From: Bradyrhizobium aeschynomenes
GTDB taxonomy: Bacteria; Pseudomonadota; Alphaproteobacteria; Rhizobiales; Xanthobacteraceae
Direction: 5' to 3'
Assembly: GCF_013178945.1 (NCBI RefSeq)
Contig: NZ_JABFDM010000003.1
Coordinates: 434,001-498,000, forward strand
DNA: 64,000 bases
Shown: positions 38,240 to 46,877 of the stretch, piece by piece
How the letters are laid out: the number at the start of each line of letters is the position of its first letter
Numbering within the stretch: the stretch's first letter is position 1
Notes under the pieces: model-generated
The model's database searches: none
The model's input: only the letters and a program-made list of their open reading frames with translations
Told to the model about the DNA's origin: nothing
Translations under genes and position numbers: made by a program

Positions 38240-39548
38240 ATTCGTTGAGCTTGTTGCGCAACGTGCGGATCGAGATGCCCAGAATGTTGGCCGCATGTGT
38301 CCGGTTGCCCAGGCAGTGCTTCAGGGTTTCGAGGATCAGATCGCGCTCGACGTCGGCGACGGTGCGGCCGACCAGCGCACGCGTGACCTGCTCCGCGGCC
38401 ATCGTAGCATGGGCGACGGCGGGTTGCGTCTTGCCGATGTCGAGCCGGGCGCCGTCGGGGGTCAGGATTGCGTCCGGACCGATCTCGTCGCCCTGAGCCA
38501 TCAGCACGGCGCGATGCATCGTATTCTCCAGCTCGCGCACGTTGCCCGGCCAGCGGTTGGTGGTGAGGATGCGCTTGGCTTCCGCAGAGATCGGCCGCAG
38601 CGGCACCGCGTTGGCCTCGGAATATTTGCGCGCGAAGTGCTGCGCGAGCTCGAGGATGTCGGCGGGGCGCTCTCGCAGCGGAGGAATTTTCAGGTTCACG
38701 ACGTTGAGCCGGAACAGCAGGTCCTCGCGGAACGTGCCCTCGCGCACGGCATCGGCGAGGTTGCGGTTCGAGGTCGCGATGATCCGGATATCGACCGGAA
38801 CAGGGCGGGTGCCGCCGACCCGGTCGATCACGCGCTCCTGGATCGCGCGCAACAGCTTCGACTGCAGCCGCACGTCCATCTCGGAGATTTCGTCGAGCAG
38901 GAGCGTGCCGCCATTGGCCTCCTCGAACTTGCCGATGCGGCGCGCCACCGCGCCGGTGAACGCGCCCTTCTCGTGGCCGAACAGCTCGGATTCCAGGAGA
39001 TGCTCGGGGATCGCGGCGCAGTTGATCGAGATGAAGGGACGCTTGGCGCGGGCCGAGCGGGTGTGGACGTAGCGCGCCAGCACCTCCTTGCCGGTGCCGG
39101 ATTCGCCGGTGATCATCACCGAGGCGTCGGAGCCCGCGATCTGCTGGGCAAGCTTGATCACCCGAGCCATCGCGTCGTCGCGATAGACGAGGTCGCGGCT
39201 GTCGTTGGCGACGGCGGCGAGCACGGCCGCGATCAGCTCCGGATCGGGCGGCAGCGGAATGTATTCCTTGGCGCCGGCGTGGATGGCGGCGACCGCGGCG
39301 CGGGCGTCGCTGGTGATGCCGCAGGCGACGATCGGCACGTGGATGTGCTCGGCGTCGAGCCGCATCACCAGGTCGCGGATGTCGAGCGCGACGTCGACCA
39401 GCAGCAGGTCGGCGCCCTTGCCGCCGCGCAGCACCCGCATGGCCTGCTCGTTGTCCTCGGCATGGGTGACGGTGGCGCCGTTCTCCATGGCGATCTTGGT
39501 GGCCGCGGTGAGCTGGCCCTTCAGCGTTCCGACGATGAGAAGCCGCAT
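38169..39548 (-). CDS. flbD: Sigma-54 activator FlbD, flagellar regulator
   Basis: 459 residues. The receiver-like domain (1-115) keeps Asp 52 but has '[12 protein letters not shown]' where true receivers carry acidic residues, so it is degenerate, as in Caulobacter FlbD. AAA+ domain with Walker A GESGTGKE (148-155), sigma-54 contact GAFTGA (195-200), '[20 protein letters not shown]', and a C-terminal Fis-type HTH ('[20 protein letters not shown]'). It activates sigma-54 promoters of late flagellar genes; a sigma-54 site precedes fliK in this window. Operon order fliF-fliG-fliH-fliN-flbD is that of Caulobacter. Confidence 0.95.
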   Translation of the reverse strand: MRLLIVGTLKGQLTAATKIAMENGATVTHAEDNEQAMRVLRGGKGADLLLVDVALDIRDLVMRLDAEHIHVPIVACGITSDARAAVAAIHAGAKEYIPLPPDPELIAAVLAAVANDSRDLVYRDDAMARVIKLAQQIAGSDASVMITGESGTGKEVLARYVHTRSARAKRPFISINCAAIPEHLLESELFGHEKGAFTGAVARRIGKFEEANGGTLLLDEISEMDVRLQSKLLRAIQERVIDRVGGTRPVPVDIRIIATSNRNLADAVREGTFREDLLFRLNVVNLKIPPLRERPADILELAQHFARKYSEANAVPLRPISAEAKRILTTNRWPGNVRELENTMHRAVLMAQGDEIGPDAILTPDGARLDIGKTQPAVAHATMAAEQVTRALVGRTVADVERDLILETLKHCLGNRTHAANILGISIRTLRNKLNEYADGGVPIPPPGTGDTPRMPSPV

Positions 39549-39601
39549 GTTGGTCTCCTATTCGGTCGCGCCGCTCTCGATCAGCGCGCGGATCATGTCT
39601 G

Positions 39602-39949
39602 TCAGTTGCGGTCGGACTTGATGATTTCCGTCATCGTCACGCCGAGCTTGTCCTCGACCAGCACCACCTCGCCACGGGCGACCAGGCGGTTGTTGACGTA
39701 GATGTCGATGGCCTCGCCGACCTTGCGGTCGAGCTCGAGCACGGTGCCGGGCCCGAGCTTCAGGAGCTCGCCGACATCCATCTTCGAGCGGCCGAGCACG
39801 GCCGAGACTTGGACCGGCACGTCGAACACGGCCTCGAGGTCGGCGGCGATGCGCGCGGCATGCTCTTCTTCGTTGTAGCCGACGTCACCGCCCAGCGGCG
39901 GCGCGTCTGCCGCATTGAGGTCGGGAAGGGGGATCTCGTTGTCGCTCAT
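39602..39949 (-). CDS. fliN: Flagellar motor switch protein FliN
   Basis: 115 residues, with the C-terminal SpoA fold: 'AVFDVPVQVSAVLGRSKMDV', 'LKLGPGTVLELDRKVGEAID', 'YVNNRLVARGEVVLVEDKLG'. FliN forms the C-ring base with FliM and FliG, and binds CheY-P and FliH. Gap of 30 bp after fliH and 53 bp before flbD. The N-terminal 40 residues are acidic and variable, as usual. FliM is not in this operon or window. Confidence 0.95.
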   Translation of the reverse strand: MSDNEIPLPDLNAADAPPLGGDVGYNEEEHAARIAADLEAVFDVPVQVSAVLGRSKMDVGELLKLGPGTVLELDRKVGEAIDIYVNNRLVARGEVVLVEDKLGVTMTEIIKSDRN

Positions 39950-39979
39950 GACTTAAACTCCCTTGGCCACCACAGCGGC

Positions 39980-40600
39980 CTAGTTCTTCTTGGACGCCAT
40001 GTAGCGTCCGACAAGCTCGTTGATCTTGGCATCGATCGCGGCGCGCTCCAGCACGACGCCGCCGTCAGCCCATTCGATGCGGCAGTCGCCGGTCGCGATC
40101 TCCGGCTCGGCCAGGATCACGAGGCGTCCTTCGAAGCCGCTCTGCTTGGCGAGTTTGTCGATCTTCTCGCGGGCGAGCTCGTACAGCGCGTCGTTGATGC
40201 GCAGCACGAGGTGCGGCGTGGCGACCAGATGGGCGAAGCAGTCGTGCACGAGGCCGGTGATCTCGCCGAGCGGCTCCGCATCGATCAGCGCAGTGCACAG
40301 CTTGCGGGCGACGGCGACCGCGACATCCACCGCCTCGGTTTCCATCCGCTGCTCGATACCTTCGAAGCGGGCGGAGATGCCCTGCAATTGGATGTTGATC
40401 TGCTCCAGCGCCGCCGCGACGCGGCGGTCGGCCTCGACCTTGGCTTCGCGCTGCGCCGCCTCGTAGCCGTTGCGGTAGGCGGCGGCTTCGGCGGCCGCGA
40501 CCTTCTGTGCGATCTCGGCGGACGTCGCCGCACGCTCCCGCGTCGTCTTCTCCGGCGCGGCAAAGTCGGTATCGAACAGGAATTTCGCGGGCTGAGCCAT
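39980..40600 (-). CDS. fliH: Flagellar assembly protein FliH (FlbE)
   Basis: 206 residues from ATG at 40600, whose A overlaps the fliG TGA. Ala/Glu-rich coiled-coil front half ('QKVAAAEAAAYRNGYEAAQR', 'EQINIQLQGISARFEGIEQR') and a C-terminal half 'RLVILAEPEIATGDCRIEWA' then 'DGGVVLERAAIDAKINE', the end signature of FliH/YscL. It regulates the FliI ATPase of the flagellar export apparatus and docks it to FliN. In Caulobacter the same position is occupied by FlbE. Sequence similarity in this family is low, so assignment rests on fold pattern plus operon position. Confidence 0.88.
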   Translation of the reverse strand: MAQPAKFLFDTDFAAPEKTTRERAATSAEIAQKVAAAEAAAYRNGYEAAQREAKVEADRRVAAALEQINIQLQGISARFEGIEQRMETEAVDVAVAVARKLCTALIDAEPLGEITGLVHDCFAHLVATPHLVLRINDALYELAREKIDKLAKQSGFEGRLVILAEPEIATGDCRIEWADGGVVLERAAIDAKINELVGRYMASKKN

Positions 40601-41691
40601 CAATACACCAGCTCGTCGTCGGCGCGGTTCTTGCTGAGCATGATCTCGCCCTTGGCGGCGAGGTCCTTGGCGAGATTGACGAGCAGGGCCTGCGCCTCGT
40701 CGACGTCGCGCAAACGCACCGGCCCCATCGCGGCCATGTCGTCCTGCAGCATCTTGGCGGCGCGCGACGACATGTTGCCGAAGAAGAAGTTGCGGACCTC
40801 CTCGTTGGCGCTCTTGAGCGCGATGCCGAGCTTGTCCTTGTCGACATTGCGAAGCAGCGTCTGCGCCGAGGCGGAGTCGAGCTTGATCAGGTCGTCGAAG
40901 GTGAACATCAGCGCCTTGATGCGCTCGGCGGATTCGCGGTTCTCTTCTTCGAGCGAGGTGATGAAGCGGGTCTCGGTCTGGCGGTCGAAATTGTTGAAGA
41001 TCTCGGCCATCACCTCGTGAGCGTCGCGGCGGCGGGTCTGCGACAGGTTCGACATGAACTCGACCCGCAAGGTCTGTTCGACCCGCTCGATGACCTCCTT
41101 CTGCACGGCCTCCATGCGCAGCATGCGACCGATGACGTCGAGCGCCATGTCCTCGGGCAGGATCGCGAGCACGCGGGCGGCGTGCTCCGGCTTCAGCTTG
41201 GACAGCACGACGGCGATGGTCTGCGGATATTCGTTCTTGAGGTAGTTGGCGAGCACCTCTTCCTGGACGTTAGAGAGCTTCTCCCACATGTTGCGGCCGG
41301 CGGGGCCGCGGATCTCGTCCATGATGCCGGTGACGCGCTCGGCCGGCAGGTATTGCTGCAGCAGCCGCTCGGTGGCGTCGAAATTGCCCATCAGCGCGCC
41401 CGAGGCCGACATGCGCGAGACGAATTCGAGCATGAGATCCTCGACGACGTCGGCTTCGATCGTTCCCAGCGTCGACATCGCCAGTGACAATTCGCGCACC
41501 TCGTCGTCGTCGAGCTGCTGCCAGATCTTGCCGCCATATTGCTCGCCGAGCGCAAGCATCATCACGGCCGCGCGCCGGGGGCCGCTCAACGGCTCGGTCT
41601 TCTCGCGCTGCGCCTGCCGGCTCGCCAGCGTCGCGATGACGGTGGAGATGTCGTTGGCGTTGGCGTTGGTCTGTGTCTGCGGGAGCGACAT
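40600..41691 (-). CDS. fliG: Flagellar motor switch protein FliG
   Basis: 363 residues. N-terminal domain binding FliF ('[20 protein letters not shown]'), middle domain with '[20 protein letters not shown]', and C-terminal torque domain containing '[20 protein letters not shown]' and '[20 protein letters not shown]', the charged surface that contacts the stator. It couples ion flow to rotation and sits between the MS ring and C ring. Located 44 bp after fliF; overlaps fliH by one base. Length slightly above the usual 330-340, with a Gln/Asn-rich N-terminal extension. Confidence 0.97.
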   Translation of the reverse strand: MSLPQTQTNANANDISTVIATLASRQAQREKTEPLSGPRRAAVMMLALGEQYGGKIWQQLDDDEVRELSLAMSTLGTIEADVVEDLMLEFVSRMSASGALMGNFDATERLLQQYLPAERVTGIMDEIRGPAGRNMWEKLSNVQEEVLANYLKNEYPQTIAVVLSKLKPEHAARVLAILPEDMALDVIGRMLRMEAVQKEVIERVEQTLRVEFMSNLSQTRRRDAHEVMAEIFNNFDRQTETRFITSLEEENRESAERIKALMFTFDDLIKLDSASAQTLLRNVDKDKLGIALKSANEEVRNFFFGNMSSRAAKMLQDDMAAMGPVRLRDVDEAQALLVNLAKDLAAKGEIMLSKNRADDELVY

Positions 41692-41735
41692 GGCGGCTAC
41701 GTTCTTCTCAGTTCAGGCGGTTCGCGTCGGTTGGT

Positions 41736-43340
41736 TCAGTTCTGCTGCGGCTCGGCGAGCCACTGGCGGATGATGGCGGCGGCTTCGCCGGGGTTGCGAT
41801 CGGCCAGCTCGCCCACCCGGTGCACGGACTGGGCGTGGACCTGGCCCTGGACCTGGGCGACGTCGATCATGTTGGCGGTCTGCTGGGCGTGGGCGGCCGC
41901 CTGGACGGTCTCGTCGGTGAGGGCAGGGACCCCGCCGCTGAGCGCCGCGGCGACCTCTTCGGTGGAGATGATCTTCTTCACCAACGGACGCACCACCATG
42001 AACACGACCACGATTCCGAGCAGCATCATCACCGCGAGCTCGATGACGTACATCACGTCATCCTTGGTGAAGTGGATCATGCCGAGGAAGCCGGTCGGCT
42101 CGTTGATCTGCGGCACGGCCGGGGCGTCTGCGAATTTCAGGTTGACCACCTCGACCTGGTCGCCGCGCTTCTGGTCGAAGCCGATGGCGGAGCGGACGAG
42201 GGCTGCGATGCGATCGAGCTCGTCCTTGCTGCGCTCCTTGTAGACCAACTCGCCCTTCTCGTTCTTGGAGTAGGCACCGTCGACCAGCACGGCAACGGAG
42301 ATGCGGTTGACCCGCCCGGCCTCGGTGACTTCGGTCTTCGTCGTTCGGGAGATCTCGTAATTGTTGGTCTCTTCGGTCTTCTTGCTCTGGTCACGCGGCT
42401 GCTGCGGCGGCTGGTTCTGCTGATTGCCCGGCAGCTCGTTGTTGACCGTGACCTGCCCGTTGTTTTCGTTGGTGGCCGACTGCTCTTCGCGGGTCTGGCT
42501 CGACCTCAGCACGCGTCCTTCCGGATCGTAGCGGTCGGAGGTCTGGGTGATGCGGTTGAAGTCGAAATCGGCCGAGAGCTGGACCCGGGCGCGGCCGGCA
42601 CCGACCACCGAGGACACGATGTCCTCGACCTGCTTGCGCATCCGCTTCTCGAAGCTGTTGCGCCGCTCGTCGCCAACCTGCTGGTCGATGTCGGTCTGGG
42701 TGCCGTCGGCCAGCAATTGACCGGCCTCGTCGACGATCGACACCCGCTGCGGCTTCAGACCGTTGACGGCTGAGGCGACCAGGTGGCGGATGGCCCGGAT
42801 CTGGTTCGCCTCGAGCGCACCGCGCACGCGCACGACGATCGAAGCCGACGGCTCCGGGGTCTCGCGCGAGAACAGCGGCCGCTCCGGCAGCACGAGGTGG
42901 ACGCGCGCCGCCTGGACGCGGTCGATGGCGCGGATGGTGCGGGCGAGCTCGCCCTCCAGCGCGCGGAGATGGTTGATGTTCTGAACGAAGCTCGTGGTGC
43001 CCAGCGCGTCCGACTTGTCGAAGATCTCGTAGCCGACGCCGCCGCCCTTGGGGAGGCCGCCTTCGGCGAGCTTCATGCGGAGACGGGTGACCTTGTCCTT
43101 CGGGACCAGGATGACGCTGCCTTCATTGCGGATCTCGAACGGAATGCCCTGCCGCTCCAGATCCTTGATGATGCTGGAGGAGTCGTCCATCGTCAGATCG
43201 GTGAACAGGGTCGTCAGCTGCGGCGCCGTCACGCGCATGATGACGAAGCCGAAGAAGCCGATCAACGCGGCGGTGACCGCGATCATGGCGGTCAGCCGCG
43301 CGGCGCCCAAACCCTTCAGGAAGTCCAAGAGACCTTGCAA
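41736..43340 (-). CDS. fliF: Flagellar M-ring protein FliF
   Basis: 534 residues. Membrane helices near 18-38 (TAMIAVTAALIGFFGFVIMR) and about 440-462 (YVIELAVMMLLGIVVVFMVV); secretin-like ring-building motifs between them ('NHLRALEGELARTIRAIDRV', 'VHLVLPERPLFSRE', 'ASIVVRVRGALEANQIRAI'). Asn/Gln-rich linker around 300-330 is typical. FliF builds the MS ring on which switch and export gate assemble. First gene of the fliFGHN-flbD operon; CtrA-like half-sites lie about 230 bp upstream. Confidence 0.97.
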   Translation of the reverse strand: MQGLLDFLKGLGAARLTAMIAVTAALIGFFGFVIMRVTAPQLTTLFTDLTMDDSSSIIKDLERQGIPFEIRNEGSVILVPKDKVTRLRMKLAEGGLPKGGGVGYEIFDKSDALGTTSFVQNINHLRALEGELARTIRAIDRVQAARVHLVLPERPLFSRETPEPSASIVVRVRGALEANQIRAIRHLVASAVNGLKPQRVSIVDEAGQLLADGTQTDIDQQVGDERRNSFEKRMRKQVEDIVSSVVGAGRARVQLSADFDFNRITQTSDRYDPEGRVLRSSQTREEQSATNENNGQVTVNNELPGNQQNQPPQQPRDQSKKTEETNNYEISRTTKTEVTEAGRVNRISVAVLVDGAYSKNEKGELVYKERSKDELDRIAALVRSAIGFDQKRGDQVEVVNLKFADAPAVPQINEPTGFLGMIHFTKDDVMYVIELAVMMLLGIVVVFMVVRPLVKKIISTEEVAAALSGGVPALTDETVQAAAHAQQTANMIDVAQVQGQVHAQSVHRVGELADRNPGEAAAIIRQWLAEPQQN

Positions 43341-43570
43341 GCAACTGCCCCATAGTTCGGCATTCGACGGGTGGCTGCTGGAAGGTCATTTGAGCTTCGC
43401 GGGCCTTTACGGCCGGTTGTGGAGATCGCGAAATTCAATCGTTAAACCCTTCACCGCCACCCGCATTCCAGGTGGTGATCCGATGTTGCCCTCTTCTCCC
43501 GCAGTCGCGAGGCAGTCGCAGAGGTTGAATCGAACCACTGGGCAATTATTGCCTATGGGAAGGTTTCGAT

Positions 43571-43588
43571 ATGGTTAACGTCGGTTAA
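43571..43588 (-). promoter_or_regulatory. CtrA-like binding site upstream of fliF
   Basis: On the minus strand the sequence reads TTAACCGACGTTAACCAT: a TTAA half site, six bases, then TTAACCAT, the preferred CtrA half site. The canonical CtrA spacing is TTAA-N7-TTAA, so the pair is one base short. It is about 235 bp upstream of the fliF start. The class II flagellar operon is a classical CtrA target in alphaproteobacteria (family knowledge). Confidence 0.5.
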
Positions 43589-43614
43589 GAGGTCCTAACA
43601 AACTATCGACATGC

Positions 43615-43647
43615 AAAAAATCGGCTTGGCGGAGCCAAGCCGATTTT
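43615..43647 (-). terminator. Intrinsic terminator of sciP
   Basis: Perfect stem tcggcttggc (43621-43630) with gccaagccga (43634-43643), 3-nt loop, flanked by aaaaaa on the left and tttt on the right, so it can act on both strands. On the minus strand the hairpin is followed by six T. It lies 30 bp after the sciP stop (43677). Confidence 0.88.
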
Positions 43648-43676
43648 CGAAGACATCCCGCCGCGTCGTTAACGCT

Positions 43677-43952
43677 TTATTGACGATATTGCTGAATTCG
43701 GGTGGTGCGCAGCCCGGCGAGACCATGCTGGTCGATCGAGAACTGCCACGACAGGAATTCGTCGACGGTCAGGGTATATCGGCTGCACGCCTCTTCGAGG
43801 GACAACAATCCGCCGCGAACCGCAGCGACGACTTCGGCCTTGCGGCGTATGACCCACCTCTTGGTGCCTGGCGCAGGCAAATCCGCGATGGTGAGCGGGC
43901 TGCCGTCAGGCCCGATGACGTATTTCACCCTCGGGCGATGGGGTTCTGTCAT
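43677..43952 (-). CDS. sciP: CtrA inhibitor SciP (DUF1153)
   Basis: 91 residues, ATG at 43952. DUF1153 signature: 'RVKYVIGPDGSPLTIADLPA', 'TKRWVIRRKAEVVAAVRGGL', 'LSLEEACSRYTLTVDEFLSW'. The central segment is a helix-turn-helix. In Caulobacter SciP binds CtrA and blocks transcription of CtrA-activated genes in G1. It sits beside the flagellar operons here and has its own terminator; CtrA-like TTAACC half-sites lie on both sides (43571-43588, 43970-43977 and about 44111). Regulation by CtrA itself is therefore likely (inference). Confidence 0.93.
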   Translation of the reverse strand: MTEPHRPRVKYVIGPDGSPLTIADLPAPGTKRWVIRRKAEVVAAVRGGLLSLEEACSRYTLTVDEFLSWQFSIDQHGLAGLRTTRIQQYRQ

Positions 43953-43969
43953 GGCGTACTCACAAACTC

Positions 43970-43977
43970 TTAACCAC
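43970..43977 (+). promoter_or_regulatory. CtrA-like half site next to sciP start
   Basis: TTAACCAC, differing from the CtrA half site TTAACCAT in the last base, lies 18 bp before the sciP start codon. A further TTAACC (minus strand, 44111-44117) is found 160 bp upstream. Short motif, so the support is mainly the context: three TTAACC elements in 550 bp around a CtrA-circuit gene. Confidence 0.35.
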
Positions 43978-44223
43978 TGAACTCACGGTAAGACCCTACG
44001 CCGCCTCGCTTAAAATTTGCCTAAGCAAAGGGCGTGAATCCGGCGCTCCGCGCGAACGCCGCCGCTCCCGGCCGCCAGAGGCTCCGGGAGCGAGATCGTG
44101 GTAAATGATTGGTTAAGAATTTCCGGCGGTTACGCCGGCATGTCGGAGCCCGGGCTGAGCTTGAGGTTCAAGATCAGCTGCAACCGTATCCAGAGTGTTA
44201 ACCGCGCGACCCCGCTTCAAGGG

Positions 44224-44922
44224 CTAGCTAACGATCCGCTGGATCTGATTCACGGTGTAGGTCTGGCCGCCGATCGACAGCAGCGGGGGCTGCTGGGTCA
44301 GGTCCACCGAGGAGACCGTGCCCTTGACCTGGGTCGAGATGGCCACCGGCGTGCCGTTGGTCGCGTCGGTGCCGACCACGGAGATCTTGTATTGCCCGTC
44401 CGGCCATTGGACGCCGTCATTGCCCTGGCCGTTCCAATTGTAGGTCTGGTTGTCGCCGGCGCTCGCCGAATACTTGCCGCTGAACACGGTCTGCCCGACG
44501 CTGTTGGTGATGCTCACCGTCAGGTTGCTGTCCTTCGGGATGCTGAGATCCCAGCTCGCCTTGCCGCCGGTCATGGTCGTCGTCGAGCCATTCACCACGG
44601 CGGTCTTGCCGACGAAGGCCAGCGCCTGGGTGGCCTGCGTCGTCTGCTGCATCGAGATCAGCGAGGCCAGCTGGTCGTTGGTCTTGAGCTGCTGCTCGAC
44701 GCCGGCGAACTGCACGAGCTGCTGAGTGAACTGGTTGGTGTCCAGCGGATCGAGCGGGTTCTGGTTCTGCAACTGCGTCGTCAGCAGGGTCAGGAAGGTC
44801 TGGAAGTTGCCTGCGATGGTCGAACTCGCCGTCGAGCCCAGGCTGCTGCCGTTGCTGGAGGACGAGGTCGAAGTCGTGCCCGAGACGGGCGGGCTTGCCG
44901 TGATTGCGTCGCCGATGGCCAT
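44224..44922 (-). CDS. flgD: Flagellar hook assembly scaffold FlgD
   Basis: 232 residues, preceded by the strong ribosome site aggaggcttcc. FlgD landmarks: Ser-rich front, 'FQTFLTLLTTQLQNQNPLDP', 'TNQFTQQLVQFAGVEQQLKT', then the FlgD_ig region with 'FSGKYSASAGDNQTYNWNGQ' and 'WPDGQYKISVVGTDATNGT'. It caps the growing hook and guides subunit polymerisation. It follows fliK by 12 bp on the same strand and is probably under the same sigma-54 promoter. Confidence 0.95.
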   Translation of the reverse strand: MAIGDAITASPPVSGTTSTSSSSNGSSLGSTASSTIAGNFQTFLTLLTTQLQNQNPLDPLDTNQFTQQLVQFAGVEQQLKTNDQLASLISMQQTTQATQALAFVGKTAVVNGSTTTMTGGKASWDLSIPKDSNLTVSITNSVGQTVFSGKYSASAGDNQTYNWNGQGNDGVQWPDGQYKISVVGTDATNGTPVAISTQVKGTVSSVDLTQQPPLLSIGGQTYTVNQIQRIVS

Positions 44923-44934
44923 GGAAGCCTCCTG

Positions 44935-46521
44935 TTAAACCCTGATATCGACCCCGCCCTGCGCGCCGAACATCCGTCCATAGGACCGTCCGGCGAGCTG
45001 GACCGGGACGTTTTCGTCCTCGGTCACGATCAGGCGTTGTGAATTGCCGTTCTGTTGATAATCGCCGCCGTTCTGGCCGGACGAGTTCTGGTCGCGGAGA
45101 GAAAATTGCAGCCCGCTGTTGTTGCTCTTGAGACCGGCGTCCTGCAGCGCCTGCTGCAGCTGCGGCGCGGTCTGCTGCAGCATCGCCAGCGTCTCCGGCT
45201 TCTCGACCCTCAGATGCGAGGTCACCTGGCCGTTGCGGTCGACGTCGATGCGGACGTCGATGCGGCCGAGCTCGGCCGGATCGAGCCTGATCTCGAAGCG
45301 GCTCTTGCCATTGAGCGCAGACGCCGCGATCTCGACGGCAAGGCCGTGCAGCGGCACGGGGGCGCTGGTGGCAGCCGTGGCCGTCAGATTGGCCGATGTG
45401 ATTGGGCTGGTCGAGGCGGTGGGCGTCGAGAGCTGCGGCTGCAGGGCCGCAGTGGCCGGCGCCGTCGGATCGGCGACTGGAACGTTGCCCTGACCGCTGG
45501 CGTGCGCCGCGCCGCGCTCATGCGCCGCTTGTGCCGGGCCATTGCCGCCCTTGGCGAGCGGCTCGACCTCGCCGCCATCCGGCTTCGCCGCAACGGTAGG
45601 CTGCTGGCCGGGGTCGGTGCCCTGAGCTTGCGGCTGGGTGCCCTGTGTCGCAGGGGCGCTCTGCTCGGAGGTCTTGCCGATCTCACCGGGCGCAAGACCC
45701 GTCTTGACCTGCGCTCCCGGCTTGCCCGTCGCCTTGGGGCCGCCGGGGACCGTCGCATCCAGAGCCGCGGTGAAGGTCTGATCCGTCGACGCTGCCGCGT
45801 CGCCGGACGCCGTCGCCGTCTCGGGGGCCGATGTTGAGGCGGCGTCCTCGGTGGTCTTCGCGGCACCGGCAGCCTTGGCCGCTGCGGCCATCAGGCCGGC
45901 ACTGGCATCGATGGTGCTCTTCGGGCCGGAGCCGGTGGTTCCGACCGGCGCGGTCGGTACGGGTGCCGTGGAGGCGCCTTCACCGTCCGAAGCAGGCGCG
46001 GCGGTTGCGGCATCGGCGAGCGTGATCTCGGACGGAATCGCGACGGCAGCCGGCGTCGGAACGGGTGCTTGACCGGCGGCAGCCGCCGCGGTCGTCGCGT
46101 CTGTGCCGGCCTGGTCGCCGTCCTTCTTGTCGGAGCTCTTCCCGTCGGAGGCGTCGGCCGTGTCGGTCGTGCTCTTGGCTGATGTGTCGGTGGTCGTGTC
46201 GGAGGGCGCATCCGAGCCGGTCCTCTCGGTGCGAGACGTGCCGTCGTCGGTGTTGTCTTGCGCCTTGTCTGCCGATCTCGTCTGGCTGGTGCGGTCCGTA
46301 TCACTGGTGCGCGTGGTCTCGCGGCTGGGGCTCGCGGCGTTGCTGGCGCGAGGCGTCGACGCCGTGGGGGGCAGCGACGATGTCGACGGATCCGGCGGCG
46401 TTGCGGCATCGACCAGCGCCGAGAAGCTGTCGGACGGCTGCGCGGCGTCCTGACGGGACGGTTTCGGCGCTGCGCTCTTGAGAACCTGACCGGCCTGGAT
46501 GTCTGACGTGACGCTGAACAC
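44935..46521 (-). CDS. fliK: Flagellar hook-length control protein FliK
   Basis: 528 residues from GTG at 46521 (ribosome site gagagg nearby). Residues 1-380 are Ala/Thr/Ser/Pro/Asp-rich and low complexity, the ruler part; the C-terminal Flg_hook domain carries 'LNGKSRFEIRLDPAELGRID' and 'VRIDVDRNGQVTSHLRVEKP' and ends with a Gln/Asn/Gly-rich tail. FliK measures the hook and switches export specificity. An upstream sigma-54 promoter (46560-46575) with correct spacing fits late-class, FlbD-dependent expression. The low-complexity N-terminus explains the many antisense open frames here. Confidence 0.9.
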   Translation of the reverse strand: MFSVTSDIQAGQVLKSAAPKPSRQDAAQPSDSFSALVDAATPPDPSTSSLPPTASTPRASNAASPSRETTRTSDTDRTSQTRSADKAQDNTDDGTSRTERTGSDAPSDTTTDTSAKSTTDTADASDGKSSDKKDGDQAGTDATTAAAAAGQAPVPTPAAVAIPSEITLADAATAAPASDGEGASTAPVPTAPVGTTGSGPKSTIDASAGLMAAAAKAAGAAKTTEDAASTSAPETATASGDAAASTDQTFTAALDATVPGGPKATGKPGAQVKTGLAPGEIGKTSEQSAPATQGTQPQAQGTDPGQQPTVAAKPDGGEVEPLAKGGNGPAQAAHERGAAHASGQGNVPVADPTAPATAALQPQLSTPTASTSPITSANLTATAATSAPVPLHGLAVEIAASALNGKSRFEIRLDPAELGRIDVRIDVDRNGQVTSHLRVEKPETLAMLQQTAPQLQQALQDAGLKSNNSGLQFSLRDQNSSGQNGGDYQQNGNSQRLIVTEDENVPVQLAGRSYGRMFGAQGGVDIRV

Positions 46522-46877
46522 CTTGGAACCTCTCGCGATGAAACTCGTCGAGCCAGTTCAGCAAGGAGCGGGCCAAAGCGGCGTCTCCATAAAAATACAT
46601 ATAGATCAGGATCTTAGATCTGGGATGGGAATGGCCGGCCGCCGCCGGCGGGCCGTCATTTCTGCCCGGCCGGCAAGATTTGCCGCGGCTCTCGAGGGTC
46701 AGCGCGATTGCTTCGCAGGAAGTGCGCCTATATTAAAGACCGATGCTTCTCGTGTTGTTTCCGACCGGGAGACCGGGTCCGGAGATCGCCGGGAGCAAGC
46801 CATCCGCAAAGACGGCGCATGCGAGGCGTTCCCGCCGGGGACGACTCGTCTGACGCTGCGATCGCAGTGACCTGACC
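46522..46877. other. 356-bp divergent gap, fliK and mnmA
   Basis: Left side holds the fliK sigma-54 promoter (46560-46575). An A/T-rich patch ataaaaatacatatagatcag (about 46590-46610) lies directly upstream of it on the minus strand, where an activator or IHF could bind. The right side must hold the mnmA promoter; 'tatattaaagaccg' near 46729-46742 is the only A/T-rich candidate. No gene is supported. Confidence 0.5.
46560..46575 (-). promoter_or_regulatory. Sigma-54 promoter of fliK-flgD
   Basis: Minus-strand TGGCCCGCTCCTTGCT matches the sigma-54 consensus TGGCAC-N5-TTGCW with GG and GC separated exactly as required (one mismatch, C for A). The GC (-12) is at 46561-46562, so transcription would start near 46549, leaving about 28 nt before the fliK GTG at 46521. 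The sigma-54 activator FlbD is encoded 7 kb away in the same cluster. Confidence 0.65.

Larger units (their letters stand above)
43341..43676. other. 336-bp gap, fliF promoter region and sciP terminator
   Basis: Contains the fliF operon promoter (minus strand) and, at 43615-43647, the sciP terminator. At 43571-43584 lies atggttaacgtcggttaa, which on the minus strand reads TTAA, six bases, TTAACCAT: a CtrA-type pair of half sites. No sigma-54 element with correct GG/GC spacing is visible before fliF, consistent with early-class control. No gene is seen. Confidence 0.6.
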
